Part shown: piece by piece, positions 8,744 to 16,719 of the stretch
Layout: each line of letters opens with the position of its first letter
Numbering within the stretch: position 1 is the stretch's first letter
Source: JALYUA01 sp038229875
GTDB taxonomy: Bacteria; Acidobacteriota; Thermoanaerobaculia; UBA5066; Gp7-AA6
Assembly (NCBI GenBank): GCA_038229875.1
Contig: JBBROA010000019.1
Span: 1 to 43,227 of the forward strand
Direction: 5' to 3'
DNA: 43,227 nucleotides
Notes under the pieces: model-generated
Told to the model about the DNA's origin: nothing
The model's input: the letters and a program-made list of their open reading frames with translations, nothing else
The model's database searches: none
Program-made: the position numbers and the translations under genes

Positions 8744-8922
8744 CGGGGGTTTCGTCCTGGCCCGAGAGGCGCTCGTCCGTCTCAAAGCCTCGCCCTGGCC
8801 TCGTCCGGATACTCTCTCGCCGATGAGGTCCCGCTCGACGTCCCTTCCCGCGCAGGCACAAGGTCGAAGGTCCGCAGGCGGCCTCCCGCGATCCAGACCA
8901 GCGGGTCCGCGGCCCCCGTCAT

Positions 8923-8938
8923 GCAACTCTCTGGTTGC
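8923..8938. promoter_or_regulatory. Upstream operator-like palindrome of the SRPBCC-ArsR operon
   Basis: A perfect 5-bp inverted repeat, GCAAC-N6-GTTGC, lies 42 bp before the palindrome that covers the start codon. The half-sites share the GCAA/TTGC core, as expected for two sites of one dimeric winged-helix regulator. The likely binder is the ArsR protein at 9422-9766; this is inference. Confidence 0.45.
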
Positions 8939-8961
8939 CTTTTTGAAATCGAGCTGCCAAT

Positions 8962-8981
8962 ATGCAATCTGGAGGTTGCAT
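8962..8981. promoter_or_regulatory. Operator-like palindrome covering the ribosome site and start of the SRPBCC gene
   Basis: ATGCAA (8962-8967) and TTGCAT (8976-8981) form a perfect 6-bp inverted repeat around an 8-base centre that contains the GGAGG ribosome site (8971-8975). The second arm overlaps the start codon at 8980. A repressor bound here would cover the translation start region of the DNA and could block an upstream promoter. It resembles the imperfect dyads used by ArsR/SmtB repressors. Confidence 0.5.
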
Positions 8982-9435
8982 GACAAACACGACCGATCGG
9001 ATCGAAAAGAAGATTGTCCTGAAAGCGCCGGTGTCCCGCGTGTGGAGGGCGTTGTCGAACGCGAAGGAGTTCGGGGCCTGGTTCGGATGCGTGTTCGAGG
9101 AAGCGTTCTCTCCCGGCGCTCCCATCCGGGGGCGGATCACGATTCCGGGATACGAGCACATGCCAATGGAGATCACCATCGAGCGCATAGAGCCGGAGAG
9201 ATTTCTTTCCTATCGCTGGCACCCGTATGCCGTGGACCCGGCCGTCGACTACTCCGGCGAGCCCATGACGCTCGTCGAGTTCACCCTCGAGAAGGTTCCC
9301 GGCGGGACGTCCCTGACGGTCGTCGAATCCGGATTCGACCGAATTCCAGCCGCCCGGCGCGCCGAGGCTTTTCGGATGAACGAGAACGGGTGGGCCGGGC
9401 AGCTCCGGAACATCGAGCGGCATGTCTCCGCGTGA
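8980..9435 (+). CDS. SRPBCC/AHSA1-domain protein
   Basis: The protein has 151 aa from the ATG at 8980, preceded by GGAGG at 8971-8975; an ATG at 8962 lies upstream of that site and is less likely. It is a single START/Bet v 1-like helix-grip domain of the activator-of-Hsp90 type. It opens with IEKKIVLKAPVSRVWRALS and has the family pattern FLSYRWHPY and TLVEFTLEKVPGGTSLTVVE. The fold encloses a hydrophobic pocket for a small ligand. The ArsR gene starts inside its last 14 bp, an arrangement often seen for SRPBCC-ArsR pairs and indicating coupled translation. The ligand is unknown. Confidence 0.92.
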   Translation: MTNTTDRIEKKIVLKAPVSRVWRALSNAKEFGAWFGCVFEEAFSPGAPIRGRITIPGYEHMPMEITIERIEPERFLSYRWHPYAVDPAVDYSGEPMTLVEFTLEKVPGGTSLTVVESGFDRIPAARRAEAFRMNENGWAGQLRNIERHVSA

Positions 9436-9766
9436 CGCCGCGACCGCAACGGTGACGCAGGCCAGGTCCGTCTTCTCTGCGCTCGGAGACCAGACCCGCC
9501 TGTCGCTCGTCGCGAGGCTCTCCTCGGGCGGGCCGCAGTCGATCTCGCAGCTGACCAGCAGGTCCCGCGTCACCAGGCAGGCGGTCACGAAACACCTGGA
9601 CGTCCTCGCCGGAGCCGGGGTCGTTCACGACATTCGTCGGGGTCGCGAACGCATCTGGGAGCTCGACAGCGCCCGCCTTCAGGACGCCAGCCGGGCGCTG
9701 GATCAGATCTCCCGCCGTTGGGACGAAGCCCTGGACCGCCTGAAAATTTTTGTCGAGCGCGACTGA
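9422..9766 (+). CDS. ArsR/SmtB-family winged-helix repressor
   Basis: The protein has 114 aa. The helix-turn-helix spans about 20-75 (VFSALGDQTRLSLVARL, then SISQLTSRSRVTRQAVTKHL), and the wing is VVHDIRRGRERIWEL. There is no Cys, so it lacks the metal-sensing CxC of true ArsR; it belongs to the group paired with SRPBCC/AHSA1 proteins, where the sensed ligand is unknown. It overlaps the SRPBCC gene by 14 bp. The two palindromes upstream (8923-8938, 8962-8981) are candidate autoregulatory operators. The DNA-binding family is certain; target and signal are inferred. Confidence 0.93.
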   Translation: MSPRDAATATVTQARSVFSALGDQTRLSLVARLSSGGPQSISQLTSRSRVTRQAVTKHLDVLAGAGVVHDIRRGRERIWELDSARLQDASRALDQISRRWDEALDRLKIFVERD

Positions 9767-9770
9767 TCAG

Positions 9771-9814
9771 CCCCATCCTCCCTCTCCTCGCGCCGCGGGG
9801 AGAGGGTTGGGGTG
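9771..9814. repeat. REP-like hairpin downstream of the arsR gene
   Basis: CCCTCTCC (9780-9787) pairs with GGAGAGGG (9799-9806) around a GC-rich loop, with partial extension by flanking CCCCATC and GTTGGGGTG. It resembles the widespread CCCCAACCCTCTCCCC-type intergenic repeat of many GC-rich genomes. No U-tract follows, so it is more likely a REP element or mRNA 3'-end stabiliser than a simple terminator. Confidence 0.55.
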
Positions 9815-9889
9815 AAGGGGGCTAGGGCCCTGGCGCTTTCCGGCAGCCGGTCGAGAAGCCGACCTCCGAAAGATTTTTTTGACGTCCCG

Positions 9890-9916
9890 TGTCGATCCGG
9901 CCGTTCCTCGATCGTC
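9890..9916 (+). promoter_or_regulatory. Candidate ECF42 promoter for the yciI-yciI-sigma cluster
   Basis: TGTCGA (9890-9895), a 17-bp spacer and CGTC (9913-9916) match the promoter described for ECF42 sigma factors (TGTCGA at -35, CG[A/T]C at -10). It lies about 75 bp before the first DGPF gene, and the ECF42 sigma gene itself follows at 10942. This points to direct activation of the cluster by its own sigma factor. Chance similarity cannot be excluded. Confidence 0.55.
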
Positions 9917-9989
9917 GTGATATCAGAGCCAGGGTCTGAAAGCGGCCCGGACGGACCGGGGCTCGGCTCGACGAAAAGGAGGCACGGCG

Positions 9990-10439
9990 ATGCGATTCAT
10001 GGTGATGGTGAAAGCGAACAAGGACTCGGAAATGGGCGTCATGCCCGACGAGAAGATGCTCACCGAGATGGGCAAGTTCAACGAAGAGCTCGTCAAAGCG
10101 GGGGTGATGCTGGCCGGCGAAGGGCTCCACCCGACGTCGAAGGGAGCGCGCGTCCGTTTCTCCGGGGACAAGCGGACCGTGATCGACGGGCCGTTTGCCG
10201 AAACGAAGGAGCTGATTGCGGGATTCTGGCTCTTCCAGGTGAAGTCGAAGGAAGAAGCGATCGAGTGGGTCAAGCGCTGCCCGAATCCGTTTCCCAACGG
10301 GGACTCCGAGATCGAGATCCGCCAGATCTTCGAGTCGGAGGACTTCGGCGCGGAGTTCACCCCCGAGCTGAGAGAGCAGGAAGACCGGATCCGCGCCCAG
10401 GCCGCGAGCCAGCAGAACCAGACCGGCCAGAAAAAGTAG
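9990..10439 (+). CDS. YCII-related (DGPF) protein 1
   Basis: The protein has 149 aa with an alpha/beta ferredoxin-like YCII domain (about 1-115), carrying the family hallmark DGPFAETKELIAGFWLFQV and KSKEEAIEWVKRCP. The charged C-terminal extension (about 120-149, Gln-rich) is not part of the domain. DGPF proteins are the standard partners of ECF42 sigma factors; their biochemical role is unsettled. An AAAAGGAGG ribosome site precedes the ATG. A candidate ECF42 promoter lies upstream. Next in line, 86 bp on, is a second DGPF gene, then the sigma gene, so the three probably form one transcript. Confidence 0.92.
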   Translation: MRFMVMVKANKDSEMGVMPDEKMLTEMGKFNEELVKAGVMLAGEGLHPTSKGARVRFSGDKRTVIDGPFAETKELIAGFWLFQVKSKEEAIEWVKRCPNPFPNGDSEIEIRQIFESEDFGAEFTPELREQEDRIRAQAASQQNQTGQKK

Positions 10440-10525
10440 TCGCTCGCCCGTTCGGGCGCCGCGCCCGGGTGAAGAAGTCCGGCGGAGTCGCCGGATCAGG
10501 GGCGGTTTTCAAACAGAGGAAAGCC

Positions 10526-10873
10526 ATGCGCTACATGATGCTGTACAAGCCTGGCAGGGAAACGGACGCGCCGCCGAGCGAGTCCGAGATGGCCAACATG
10601 GGCCGGTTCATCCAGGAAATGGCCGCAACCGGTGCGCTTCTTTCGACCGATGGGCTCCAGTCGAGCGCGAAAGGGGTTCGCGTCCTGATCTCGGACGGTC
10701 GGTTCACCGTTACCGACGGGCCTTTCACCGAAACCAAGGAGCTCGTCGCCGGCTACGCGATCGTCCAGACGAAATCCAAAGAGGAGGCGATCGAGCTCGC
10801 CAGGAAATTCCTCGCGGTGGTGGGTGAAGGAGAGTCCGAGATCCGTCTCATGCACGACGTTCCCGCGTTCTGA
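10526..10873 (+). CDS. YCII-related (DGPF) protein 2
   Basis: The protein has 115 aa from the ATG at 10526, which has an AGAGGA site 7 bases upstream; the longer frame before it is not coding. It is one YCII domain with hallmark VTDGPFTETKELVAGYAIVQ, KSKEEAIELARKFL and the closing GEGESEIRLMHDV. It is clearly related to the first DGPF protein but lacks that protein's C-terminal tail, and the two have diverged substantially. No promoter like that at 9890 is seen before it, so it is probably co-transcribed with its neighbours. Confidence 0.92.
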   Translation: MRYMMLYKPGRETDAPPSESEMANMGRFIQEMAATGALLSTDGLQSSAKGVRVLISDGRFTVTDGPFTETKELVAGYAIVQTKSKEEAIELARKFLAVVGEGESEIRLMHDVPAF

Positions 10874-10941
10874 GTCGCCGTTTTCGCGCGCCGGAAAAGC
10901 GGCGAGCGGGGAGCGCGGGGGTCGATGCTTTAATCGCCCCC

Positions 10942-12222
10942 ATGACGGTTCCCGACATCGGTCGCGCCATAGACGCGGTCTGGAGAATGGAGTCCCCGCG
11001 TCTGATCGCGGGTCTCGCGCGGATGGTTCGTGACGTGGGTCTCGCGGAAGATCTCGCGCAGGACGCGCTCGTTTCGGCGCTCGAGCGGTGGCCGGAGACC
11101 GGCGTCCCGGAGAACCCGGGAGCCTGGTTGATGACGACGGCGAAGCGGCGGGCGATCGATCGAATGCGGAAGTCGAGCGTCGCCGGGCGCAAGCACGAAG
11201 AGCTCGGGCGCTCCGTTCAGGCGAAACAGGAGACGGCCGTGGACGATCTCGAAGCGGCGATCGACGACGACATCGGCGACGACCTCCTGCGCCTCATCTT
11301 CACGGCGTGCCATCCGGTCCTCTCGACCGAGGCGCAGGTCGCGCTCACGCTGCGCCTGCTCGGCGGGCTGACGACGGACGAGATCGCGCGAGCGTTCCTG
11401 GTGCCGGAGCAGACCGTGGCCCAACGCATCGTCCGCGCAAAGCGCACGCTCACTTCGGCGAAGGTCCCGTTCGAGGTCCCGCGTGGCGCCGACTTTGCCG
11501 CCCGGCTCTCCTCGGTGCTTCAGGTGATCTATCTCGTCTTCAACGAGGGCTACTCGGCGACGGCGGGAGACGACTGGATGCGGCCGGCGCTGTGCGAAGA
11601 CGCCCTGCGGCTCGGCCGGGTCTTGGCCGAGCTCGTTCCCGCCGAGCCGGAGGCCCACGGACTCGTCGCTCTCATGGAAATCCAGTCATCCCGGTCGAGA
11701 GCGCGCGTGGGCCCATCCGGCGAGCCCGTCCTGCTGCTCGAGCAGGACCGCGGACGGTGGGATCGGCTTCTCATCCGGCGGGGGCTCGCCGCGCTCGAGC
11801 GGGCGAGATCGCTCGGCAGACCACCGGGACCCTGCGTCCTGCAGGGCGAAATTGCCGCGTGCCATGCCCGCGCCCGGACCCCCGAGGCGACAGACTGGGC
11901 CCGAATCACGGCGCTCTACGAAGAGCTCGTCCGCTCGAGCCCCTCCCCCATCGTGGAGCTCAATCGCGCGGTCGCGGTGGCTATGGCATTCGGTCCCGCG
12001 GAGGGCCTCGAGATCGTGGACGCGTTGACCTCGGAGAAGTCCCTCGAGAGCTACCACCTCCTGCCGAGCGTGCGCGGGGACCTCCTCGTGAAGCTCGGCC
12101 GGCTGGAAGAAGCGCGCGCCGAGTTCGACCGCGCGGCCTCGCTCACGAAGAACGCCCGCGAGCGAGCGCTTCTCTCCGAACGTGCCGCCGCCTGCGCCCT
12201 CGGCCGGAAACCCTCCCGCTGA
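10942..12222 (+). CDS. ECF42-type RNA polymerase sigma factor with C-terminal TPR-like extension
   Basis: The protein has 426 aa. Region sigma-2 (about 12-80) includes LAEDLAQDALVSALERWP and the -10-binding part ending AIDRMRK. Region sigma-4 (about 125-180) includes LTLRLLGGLTTDEIARAFLV and an HTH. A long helical extension (about 190-420; DUF6596 and TPR-like) has YLVFNEGYSATAGDDW and LAELVPAEPEAHGLVALM. In the ECF42 group this extension replaces an anti-sigma factor and is needed for activity. No anti-sigma gene is adjacent, as expected. It ends a run with two DGPF genes, the canonical ECF42 context. The probable target is the TGTCGA-N17-CGTC promoter at 9890-9916. Confidence 0.95.
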   Translation: MTVPDIGRAIDAVWRMESPRLIAGLARMVRDVGLAEDLAQDALVSALERWPETGVPENPGAWLMTTAKRRAIDRMRKSSVAGRKHEELGRSVQAKQETAVDDLEAAIDDDIGDDLLRLIFTACHPVLSTEAQVALTLRLLGGLTTDEIARAFLVPEQTVAQRIVRAKRTLTSAKVPFEVPRGADFAARLSSVLQVIYLVFNEGYSATAGDDWMRPALCEDALRLGRVLAELVPAEPEAHGLVALMEIQSSRSRARVGPSGEPVLLLEQDRGRWDRLLIRRGLAALERARSLGRPPGPCVLQGEIAACHARARTPEATDWARITALYEELVRSSPSPIVELNRAVAVAMAFGPAEGLEIVDALTSEKSLESYHLLPSVRGDLLVKLGRLEEARAEFDRAASLTKNARERALLSERAAACALGRKPSR

Positions 12223-12302
12223 AAGAAACGTCGGAAGATCCGTGAGAACCCGGGAACTGAAAACTAGAACTGGAAACCTGAGAACCGCAAACCGCCAACT
12301 CG

Positions 12303-12980
12303 TCAGGGCACCACCGAAACAGTCCCCGTCATCCCGTCATGCCCGACCCCGCACGACGAATTCGTGCAGGCGAACGGAAAGGTCCCGGTCTGGTTCGCCG
12401 TGAAGGTGCGGGTGACCGACTCTCCGGGGGCGACGCTCAGGGCAGAGAGGCCAAGCGGCGCGATGCCGCTGAACGTGTGGAAGGAGCTGTTCTCGGGCCC
12501 GTCGTTGAAGAATTCGATCTGATACTTCTGGCCTGAATGGAGGGTGATCCGCGGGCCGCCGTTTGAGACCCCGGGGCCGTAGAAATCCCACTGCCAGTCG
12601 ATCCCGCGGAGCCGGATCGAAATCGTCCCCGGCCCGCTCGTCGGCGTCCGGCTCGGCGTCGCGGTGACGGTCGGTGTTGCCGTCGCGGTCGCGGGAGGGG
12701 CGGCCGATGTCGGCGTGGGAGAGGACGGAGGGCCCGAAGGGGTCACTGTCAGCGAGGGCGTGACCGTCCCTCGCCGCGGGAGTCGGACGATGGGCATGCG
12801 GGGAACGAGTGGATCCTCGGCGGCCGCCTGAGTAGAGGCGCCGCGTGCGGGCTCCGTCGGCAGGCTACTCCGCTCCGATTGAGAACACGCCGCCGCCGCT
12901 CCGAGAAACGCCGCGACCGTGGCGGCGAGGAGGAACCGCGCGCGAACTGCCTCCCGGAGGGCGTCCGCGCCCCGGCTCAC
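12303..12980 (-). CDS. Exported cupredoxin / COX2 CuA-like lipoprotein
   Basis: The protein has 225 aa from a GTG at 12980 whose GTGA overlaps the stop of the DUF1501 gene. Its N-terminus is a secretion signal with a possible lipobox at C32 (LGAAAAC). A long Thr/Pro linker (about 70-116) leads to one cupredoxin domain (about 118-225). Copper ligands are visible: H168 (SSFHTF) and, near the end, C205, C210, H214 and M217 (FACTNSSCGVGHDGM). This is the CuA pattern of cytochrome oxidase subunit II (C-x3-C-x3-H-x2-M) with one extra residue between the cysteines. The segment IDWQWDFYG also echoes COX2. There are no oxidase subunits nearby and no membrane hairpin. It may be an electron carrier or copper protein for the operon's exported partners; a one-copper site is possible too. 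Confidence 0.82.
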   Translation of the reverse strand: MSRGADALREAVRARFLLAATVAAFLGAAAACSQSERSSLPTEPARGASTQAAAEDPLVPRMPIVRLPRRGTVTPSLTVTPSGPPSSPTPTSAAPPATATATPTVTATPSRTPTSGPGTISIRLRGIDWQWDFYGPGVSNGGPRITLHSGQKYQIEFFNDGPENSSFHTFSGIAPLGLSALSVAPGESVTRTFTANQTGTFPFACTNSSCGVGHDGMTGTVSVVP

Positions 12981-14401
12981 GCGAGGAATCCCAGGTTGGG
13001 GGTCGAAAAGCGGGAGAGAAGCGGGAACACGTCGGGAAGATCTCCGCCCGGAAGGCCGAACCACGTCGCGAGCGTGGCCGCGTACTGGTCCACGGAGGCG
13101 GTCGGAATCCACCGCCCCCGGTTGTCCGTGTCGTTCGGCCCGGCCAGGGAGAGGACCGGAAAAACCGTCCCGCTGGGCCCCGCCACACCGTAGAAATCGG
13201 CTCCGACGACGGCGCTGCCCATGACGAACTGGTGGCTCCCCCATCCATGATCCGACCCGACGATCGCCGCGCCCGTGCCGGAGGGCTGCAGCGTCCGGGA
13301 GAAGTCAGAAAGCGTGAATGTCGTCACGACCGGGTCGACCGCAAGCTCGACCGTGGCGTCGTAGAAGGCCTTCATCGCCGCGGAAAGCTGCGCGAGCAGC
13401 GACTGCTGGCTGCCGATCTGGTTCTGATGCGTGTCGAAACCGCCGAGCGTGCAGAAGAAGATCTGCCGATTCAGGCCGAGCGCAGGCGCCGTCTGGTTCA
13501 ACTTGATCACCTTCGCGACCTGCTTCAACTGATTTCCGAGGCCCGTATTGGGAAACACGGTCGCGAGGGTCGGGTCCGTTCCGCCGAGGGAGGTGATGAT
13601 GTCCGCCGCGGCCTGCGTCGAGTCGCTCGCCGCCGCCACGAGAGTCGCCGATCGGTCGATCGTGCGCAGGAAATCCATCGAGCTTCTCCGGGCGACATCG
13701 GTGGCCGACGTCGAGAAGCCATTCAACACGAGAACCTGGTTCAGAGCCGTCGGCGCGGCCGCGATCGAGAGCGGCCGCGTCGCGAGCCCCTGTCCGAACA
13801 CGGCAGCGCCCGAGACCGAGGTGACGAGCGGAAAACTCTTGCCGGCGTTGAACGACAGCGTCTGGTCGGCCGTCCGGCCTCCCCAGCCGAGCTGGGTGCG
13901 GACGTCGGACCGGGACGTCTGCCATTGCGCGACCTGGTCGGAATGCGAAAACAGCTGGTAGGGTCGCGCCCCGCCGCTCTGGTATTGGGCTTTCGTCAAC
14001 GGTTGCACGAGCGGGCCTACGTTGCTGACGACGGCGAGCCGGTGCTGGTTGAAGAGGGCCTGGAGCTCCGGCATCGCCGGGTGGAGCCCGAATGGAGTCC
14101 CGATCGAGGAAGGGGTGATCGACAGAAGCTGCCCCTGTCCGAGCGCCAGACCGGAGGCGGCTCGGGCCGCCGAATAGGCGTTGTAGCCCGTCGTGTCAAG
14201 AGGCACGACCATGTTGTTCGAGTCGTTCCCGCCGCTCAAGAAGATGCAGACGAGAGCGCGGTAGTCCGTCGGCGCGGCCGTCAGGGCCCGCGCGCTGATC
14301 AATCCAAACTTCTCGAACCCCGCCGAGAACGCCGCCGCGCCGAGCGCGGCGCAACCGGTGCGGACCAGAAACTCGCGCCGCGTCTGTTCCATCTTTTTCA
14401 T
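12977..14401 (-). CDS. DUF1501 protein, Tat-exported
   Basis: The protein has 474 aa. The start at 14401 (ATGA overlap with the DUF1800 stop) opens a twin-arginine signal, TRREFLVRTGCAALGAAAF. The body matches DUF1501, a sulfatase/alkaline-phosphatase-like fold. Its typical stretches are YRALVCIFLSGGNDSNNMVV, PFGLHPAMPELQALF, CTLGGFDTHQNQ, VTTFTLSDFSRTLQPSG and GSDHGWGSHQFVMG. The metal-binding Asp/His pattern of the superfamily (NDSNNM, GFDTH, SDHGWGSH) is present. The substrate is unknown, but the family nearly always sits beside DUF1800, as here. Translational coupling on both sides suggests that the three proteins are made in fixed ratio and work together outside the cytoplasm. Confidence 0.93.
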   Translation of the reverse strand: MKKMEQTRREFLVRTGCAALGAAAFSAGFEKFGLISARALTAAPTDYRALVCIFLSGGNDSNNMVVPLDTTGYNAYSAARAASGLALGQGQLLSITPSSIGTPFGLHPAMPELQALFNQHRLAVVSNVGPLVQPLTKAQYQSGGARPYQLFSHSDQVAQWQTSRSDVRTQLGWGGRTADQTLSFNAGKSFPLVTSVSGAAVFGQGLATRPLSIAAAPTALNQVLVLNGFSTSATDVARRSSMDFLRTIDRSATLVAAASDSTQAAADIITSLGGTDPTLATVFPNTGLGNQLKQVAKVIKLNQTAPALGLNRQIFFCTLGGFDTHQNQIGSQQSLLAQLSAAMKAFYDATVELAVDPVVTTFTLSDFSRTLQPSGTGAAIVGSDHGWGSHQFVMGSAVVGADFYGVAGPSGTVFPVLSLAGPNDTDNRGRWIPTASVDQYAATLATWFGLPGGDLPDVFPLLSRFSTPNLGFLA

Positions 14402-16719
14402 CGTTCCACCTGATATTGCGACGAGGTTGCCACGAGGTAGAGCGCCTGCTGGGCGCGCAGGCGGGGATTGGAAGCCGGAACCGCGTTGACGGCATTGACG
14501 ACGCTGGTCTTCATGGCGGCGGACATCGTTCCGTGCAGAAGGAGGCGGTCGAGGTACGAGACCATCGCGGTCGGGTCCCCCGCCATCGCCTGCAGCCCCG
14601 AAAGGTCGAGCGCGGTCCCGTTCGGAGAGTTCGGTCCGACGCCGATCGTCGAGAAGACCATGGTGTTGACGAAATTCGCGCGCTTCAACGCGCTCGTCGA
14701 GTCCATCAGACCGAACTGCGGAGCGAGGATCGTCGTGCTGCCGGGCAGGAGGTAATCCGCCGGGTAGTAGCTGAACACGGTCAGTGGCCGGAAGACGTCC
14801 TGGCTCATCGCGCTCGTCTGCGGATTGATGTAACCGTCGCTCGACGCGGCGAGATTCACGGATTTCGCGTTGAACGCGCGCAGAAGATTGAGCGCGTACT
14901 GCACCGGCTCCCGTAGATGGCCGTAGTTCGGCTCCGGCCGGACGCTGCCTCGCGCCTCCGGATCCATCAGAACGGCGCTCACCAGCGCGGCGAGGTTGCC
15001 GCGAACGCCGCTCCCGTCGTTGTTGAACGCCGCGGCGGCGCGGCTCACGTAAGCGGGCGTCGGGTTGTTGGTGACGAGCCGTTGAATGAAGTGCGTCGCG
15101 AGAAACGGTCCGACGTTCGGGTGGTTGAAAATGTTGTCGAGCGCCGCGTTTAAGTCTTGCGCCGCCGTCTGGTTCGCGGGCAGTACGGTGCCGTTCAAGA
15201 GAGTCTTCGAGGCGACGTCGTGGTTGGAAGCGACGGGAACCATCGGGGTGATGTAGTCCGAAACACCAGGGGCGACGTCGGCGGCGAGCCTCCACCCCGT
15301 GAAGACGCGCGCGAAGCTCGTCACCTGCGCCTGGCTGTAAGTCGGCAGCGGATCGCCGGAAAGATCGACCTTCGGCGTGCCGTCGGGATTCAAGAGCACG
15401 GTCCCGAGGGAAAAGAGCTGAAGGATCTCTCGCGCGTAGTTCTCGTTCGGATTGCTCTTCGTGCTCGTCGCCATGTCGAGGTAGTTGCCCATGGCGGGAT
15501 TCAACGTGATCGCCGAAAGGAGCTGCCGGTAATTGCCGAAAGCGTTGCGATCCAGGATCTGGAGGTACGGGAGCATCCAGCTCGGCTGCGTGATGTCGCG
15601 ACCGGAGACGACGAGCATCTGATGCAACGTCCAGATCACCCGCTGACGGAGCTGGTCCTGGCCGTAGAGGGCGTTTGTGAAGAACCGGAGCTGCAGCGGG
15701 TACATGCTGTAGTTGTCGCGCTGACAGGTCGTGTCGCAGCCGGGCGGAACGGTGGACGGCTGGAGCGCCAGGTTCGGCCAGCCGGATGACGGCGTGTTCA
15801 GCTGCTGGCTCAAGTACGTATCAATTCCCATCGTCTGAACCGTAAGGGCGAAAGAGTCGGAGGCGCCGAACGTCGCCTGCTCGAGGAATCGCATGACGTC
15901 TCCGCCGGTCGGAGTCACCGTCACGACGAGGTCGGCCGAGGAGGTCAGCGCGCCGTCGGTCGCGGAAAGACGCAGCACGTAAGTTCCCGCGACGCTGAAG
16001 CCCGCCGTCGTCGACAGGGCGGTGGGCGTTCCGAAGGCGACTGTTCCCGGCCCGCTCACCTTGCTCCAGGATGTCGTGAGGGCCGATCCGCCCGGCAGAC
16101 CGTCGTCCGAGGCGGTGCCGGCGACGACCGTGCCGGAAGGGAAACTGATCGTCTGCGCAGGTCCGACCGTGACCGTGGGGGGCTGGTTGTTCGACGGACT
16201 ATCGAAGTAGCCGTTTACGTCGACAATCAGATCCACGGTCCCGTTCAACTGGCCGGCGACCACGGAGAAAGCGCCTCCGGCCAGGGGAATCGTCGCGTTG
16301 TTCGCCCGGGTCTGTCCCGCCCGGTAGTTGATCGTGGAGGTGGGCGGCTGCGGGGCGCCGGCGGCGTAGAGGACGACATACCCGTCCGCGGTGGAACCCG
16401 TGACGGTGACGTTTAACGACGCCGCTTTCGCAGTGGGGGATGCGCCGCACGACGACATGGAAATCGAACGGACCTGCCCCGCCGCGAGAGCCGGGGCATT
16501 CGCTGCCGTGCGCGAATCGAACAACCGGCAGGGAGGGACCGTATAGAAACTGATGCCGGCGCTGACGACCGCGGGTCGCCGCGTCTGCGCCGGCTTCCGC
16601 GCCTGCGCCGACGTCTGCCGGGCGGCGACAAGAGAAGCGAAAGCAACGCCCGCGTACAGAAAGAAACGGCTCGATCCGGGGACGCGGTCAAAACGTCGCG
16701 CCGAAACACGAGAATTCAT
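14398..16719 (-). CDS. DUF1800 protein with N-terminal PPCRxxDSR and PKD-like domains
   Basis: The protein has 773 aa. The start at 16719 gives a signal peptide (RFFLYAGVAFASLVAARQTSA). Residues about 55-200 form the exported domain common in acidobacterial and actinobacterial secreted proteins (YTVPPCRLFDSRTAAN, then LNVTVTG, RANNATIPL and LIVDVNGYF). Residues about 205-300 look like a PKD/Ig-type domain (WSKVSGPGTVAFG, LRLSATDGALTSSADLVV). The remainder is DUF1800, with QATFGASDSFAL, LYGQDQLRQRVIWTLHQMLV, NPNENYAREILQLFSLG and FTGWR. DUF1800 proteins have no established activity but are exported and pair with DUF1501. It is the first gene of a three-gene coupled operon. Confidence 0.92.
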   Translation of the reverse strand: MNSRVSARRFDRVPGSSRFFLYAGVAFASLVAARQTSAQARKPAQTRRPAVVSAGISFYTVPPCRLFDSRTAANAPALAAGQVRSISMSSCGASPTAKAASLNVTVTGSTADGYVVLYAAGAPQPPTSTINYRAGQTRANNATIPLAGGAFSVVAGQLNGTVDLIVDVNGYFDSPSNNQPPTVTVGPAQTISFPSGTVVAGTASDDGLPGGSALTTSWSKVSGPGTVAFGTPTALSTTAGFSVAGTYVLRLSATDGALTSSADLVVTVTPTGGDVMRFLEQATFGASDSFALTVQTMGIDTYLSQQLNTPSSGWPNLALQPSTVPPGCDTTCQRDNYSMYPLQLRFFTNALYGQDQLRQRVIWTLHQMLVVSGRDITQPSWMLPYLQILDRNAFGNYRQLLSAITLNPAMGNYLDMATSTKSNPNENYAREILQLFSLGTVLLNPDGTPKVDLSGDPLPTYSQAQVTSFARVFTGWRLAADVAPGVSDYITPMVPVASNHDVASKTLLNGTVLPANQTAAQDLNAALDNIFNHPNVGPFLATHFIQRLVTNNPTPAYVSRAAAAFNNDGSGVRGNLAALVSAVLMDPEARGSVRPEPNYGHLREPVQYALNLLRAFNAKSVNLAASSDGYINPQTSAMSQDVFRPLTVFSYYPADYLLPGSTTILAPQFGLMDSTSALKRANFVNTMVFSTIGVGPNSPNGTALDLSGLQAMAGDPTAMVSYLDRLLLHGTMSAAMKTSVVNAVNAVPASNPRLRAQQALYLVATSSQYQVER

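Noticed and set aside
12241..12300. Low-complexity run of AACTGAAAACT-like units as a structured RNA or CRISPR-like array
   Set aside because: The units are short, irregular and lack spacers or a stable hairpin; it is noted only as a possible relative of the dispersed repeats.
12977..15295. Long minus-strand frame extending the DUF1501 gene upstream of 14401
   Set aside because: The extension is the shadow of the DUF1800 gene in another frame; the Tat signal at 14401 and the ATGA overlap fix the start.
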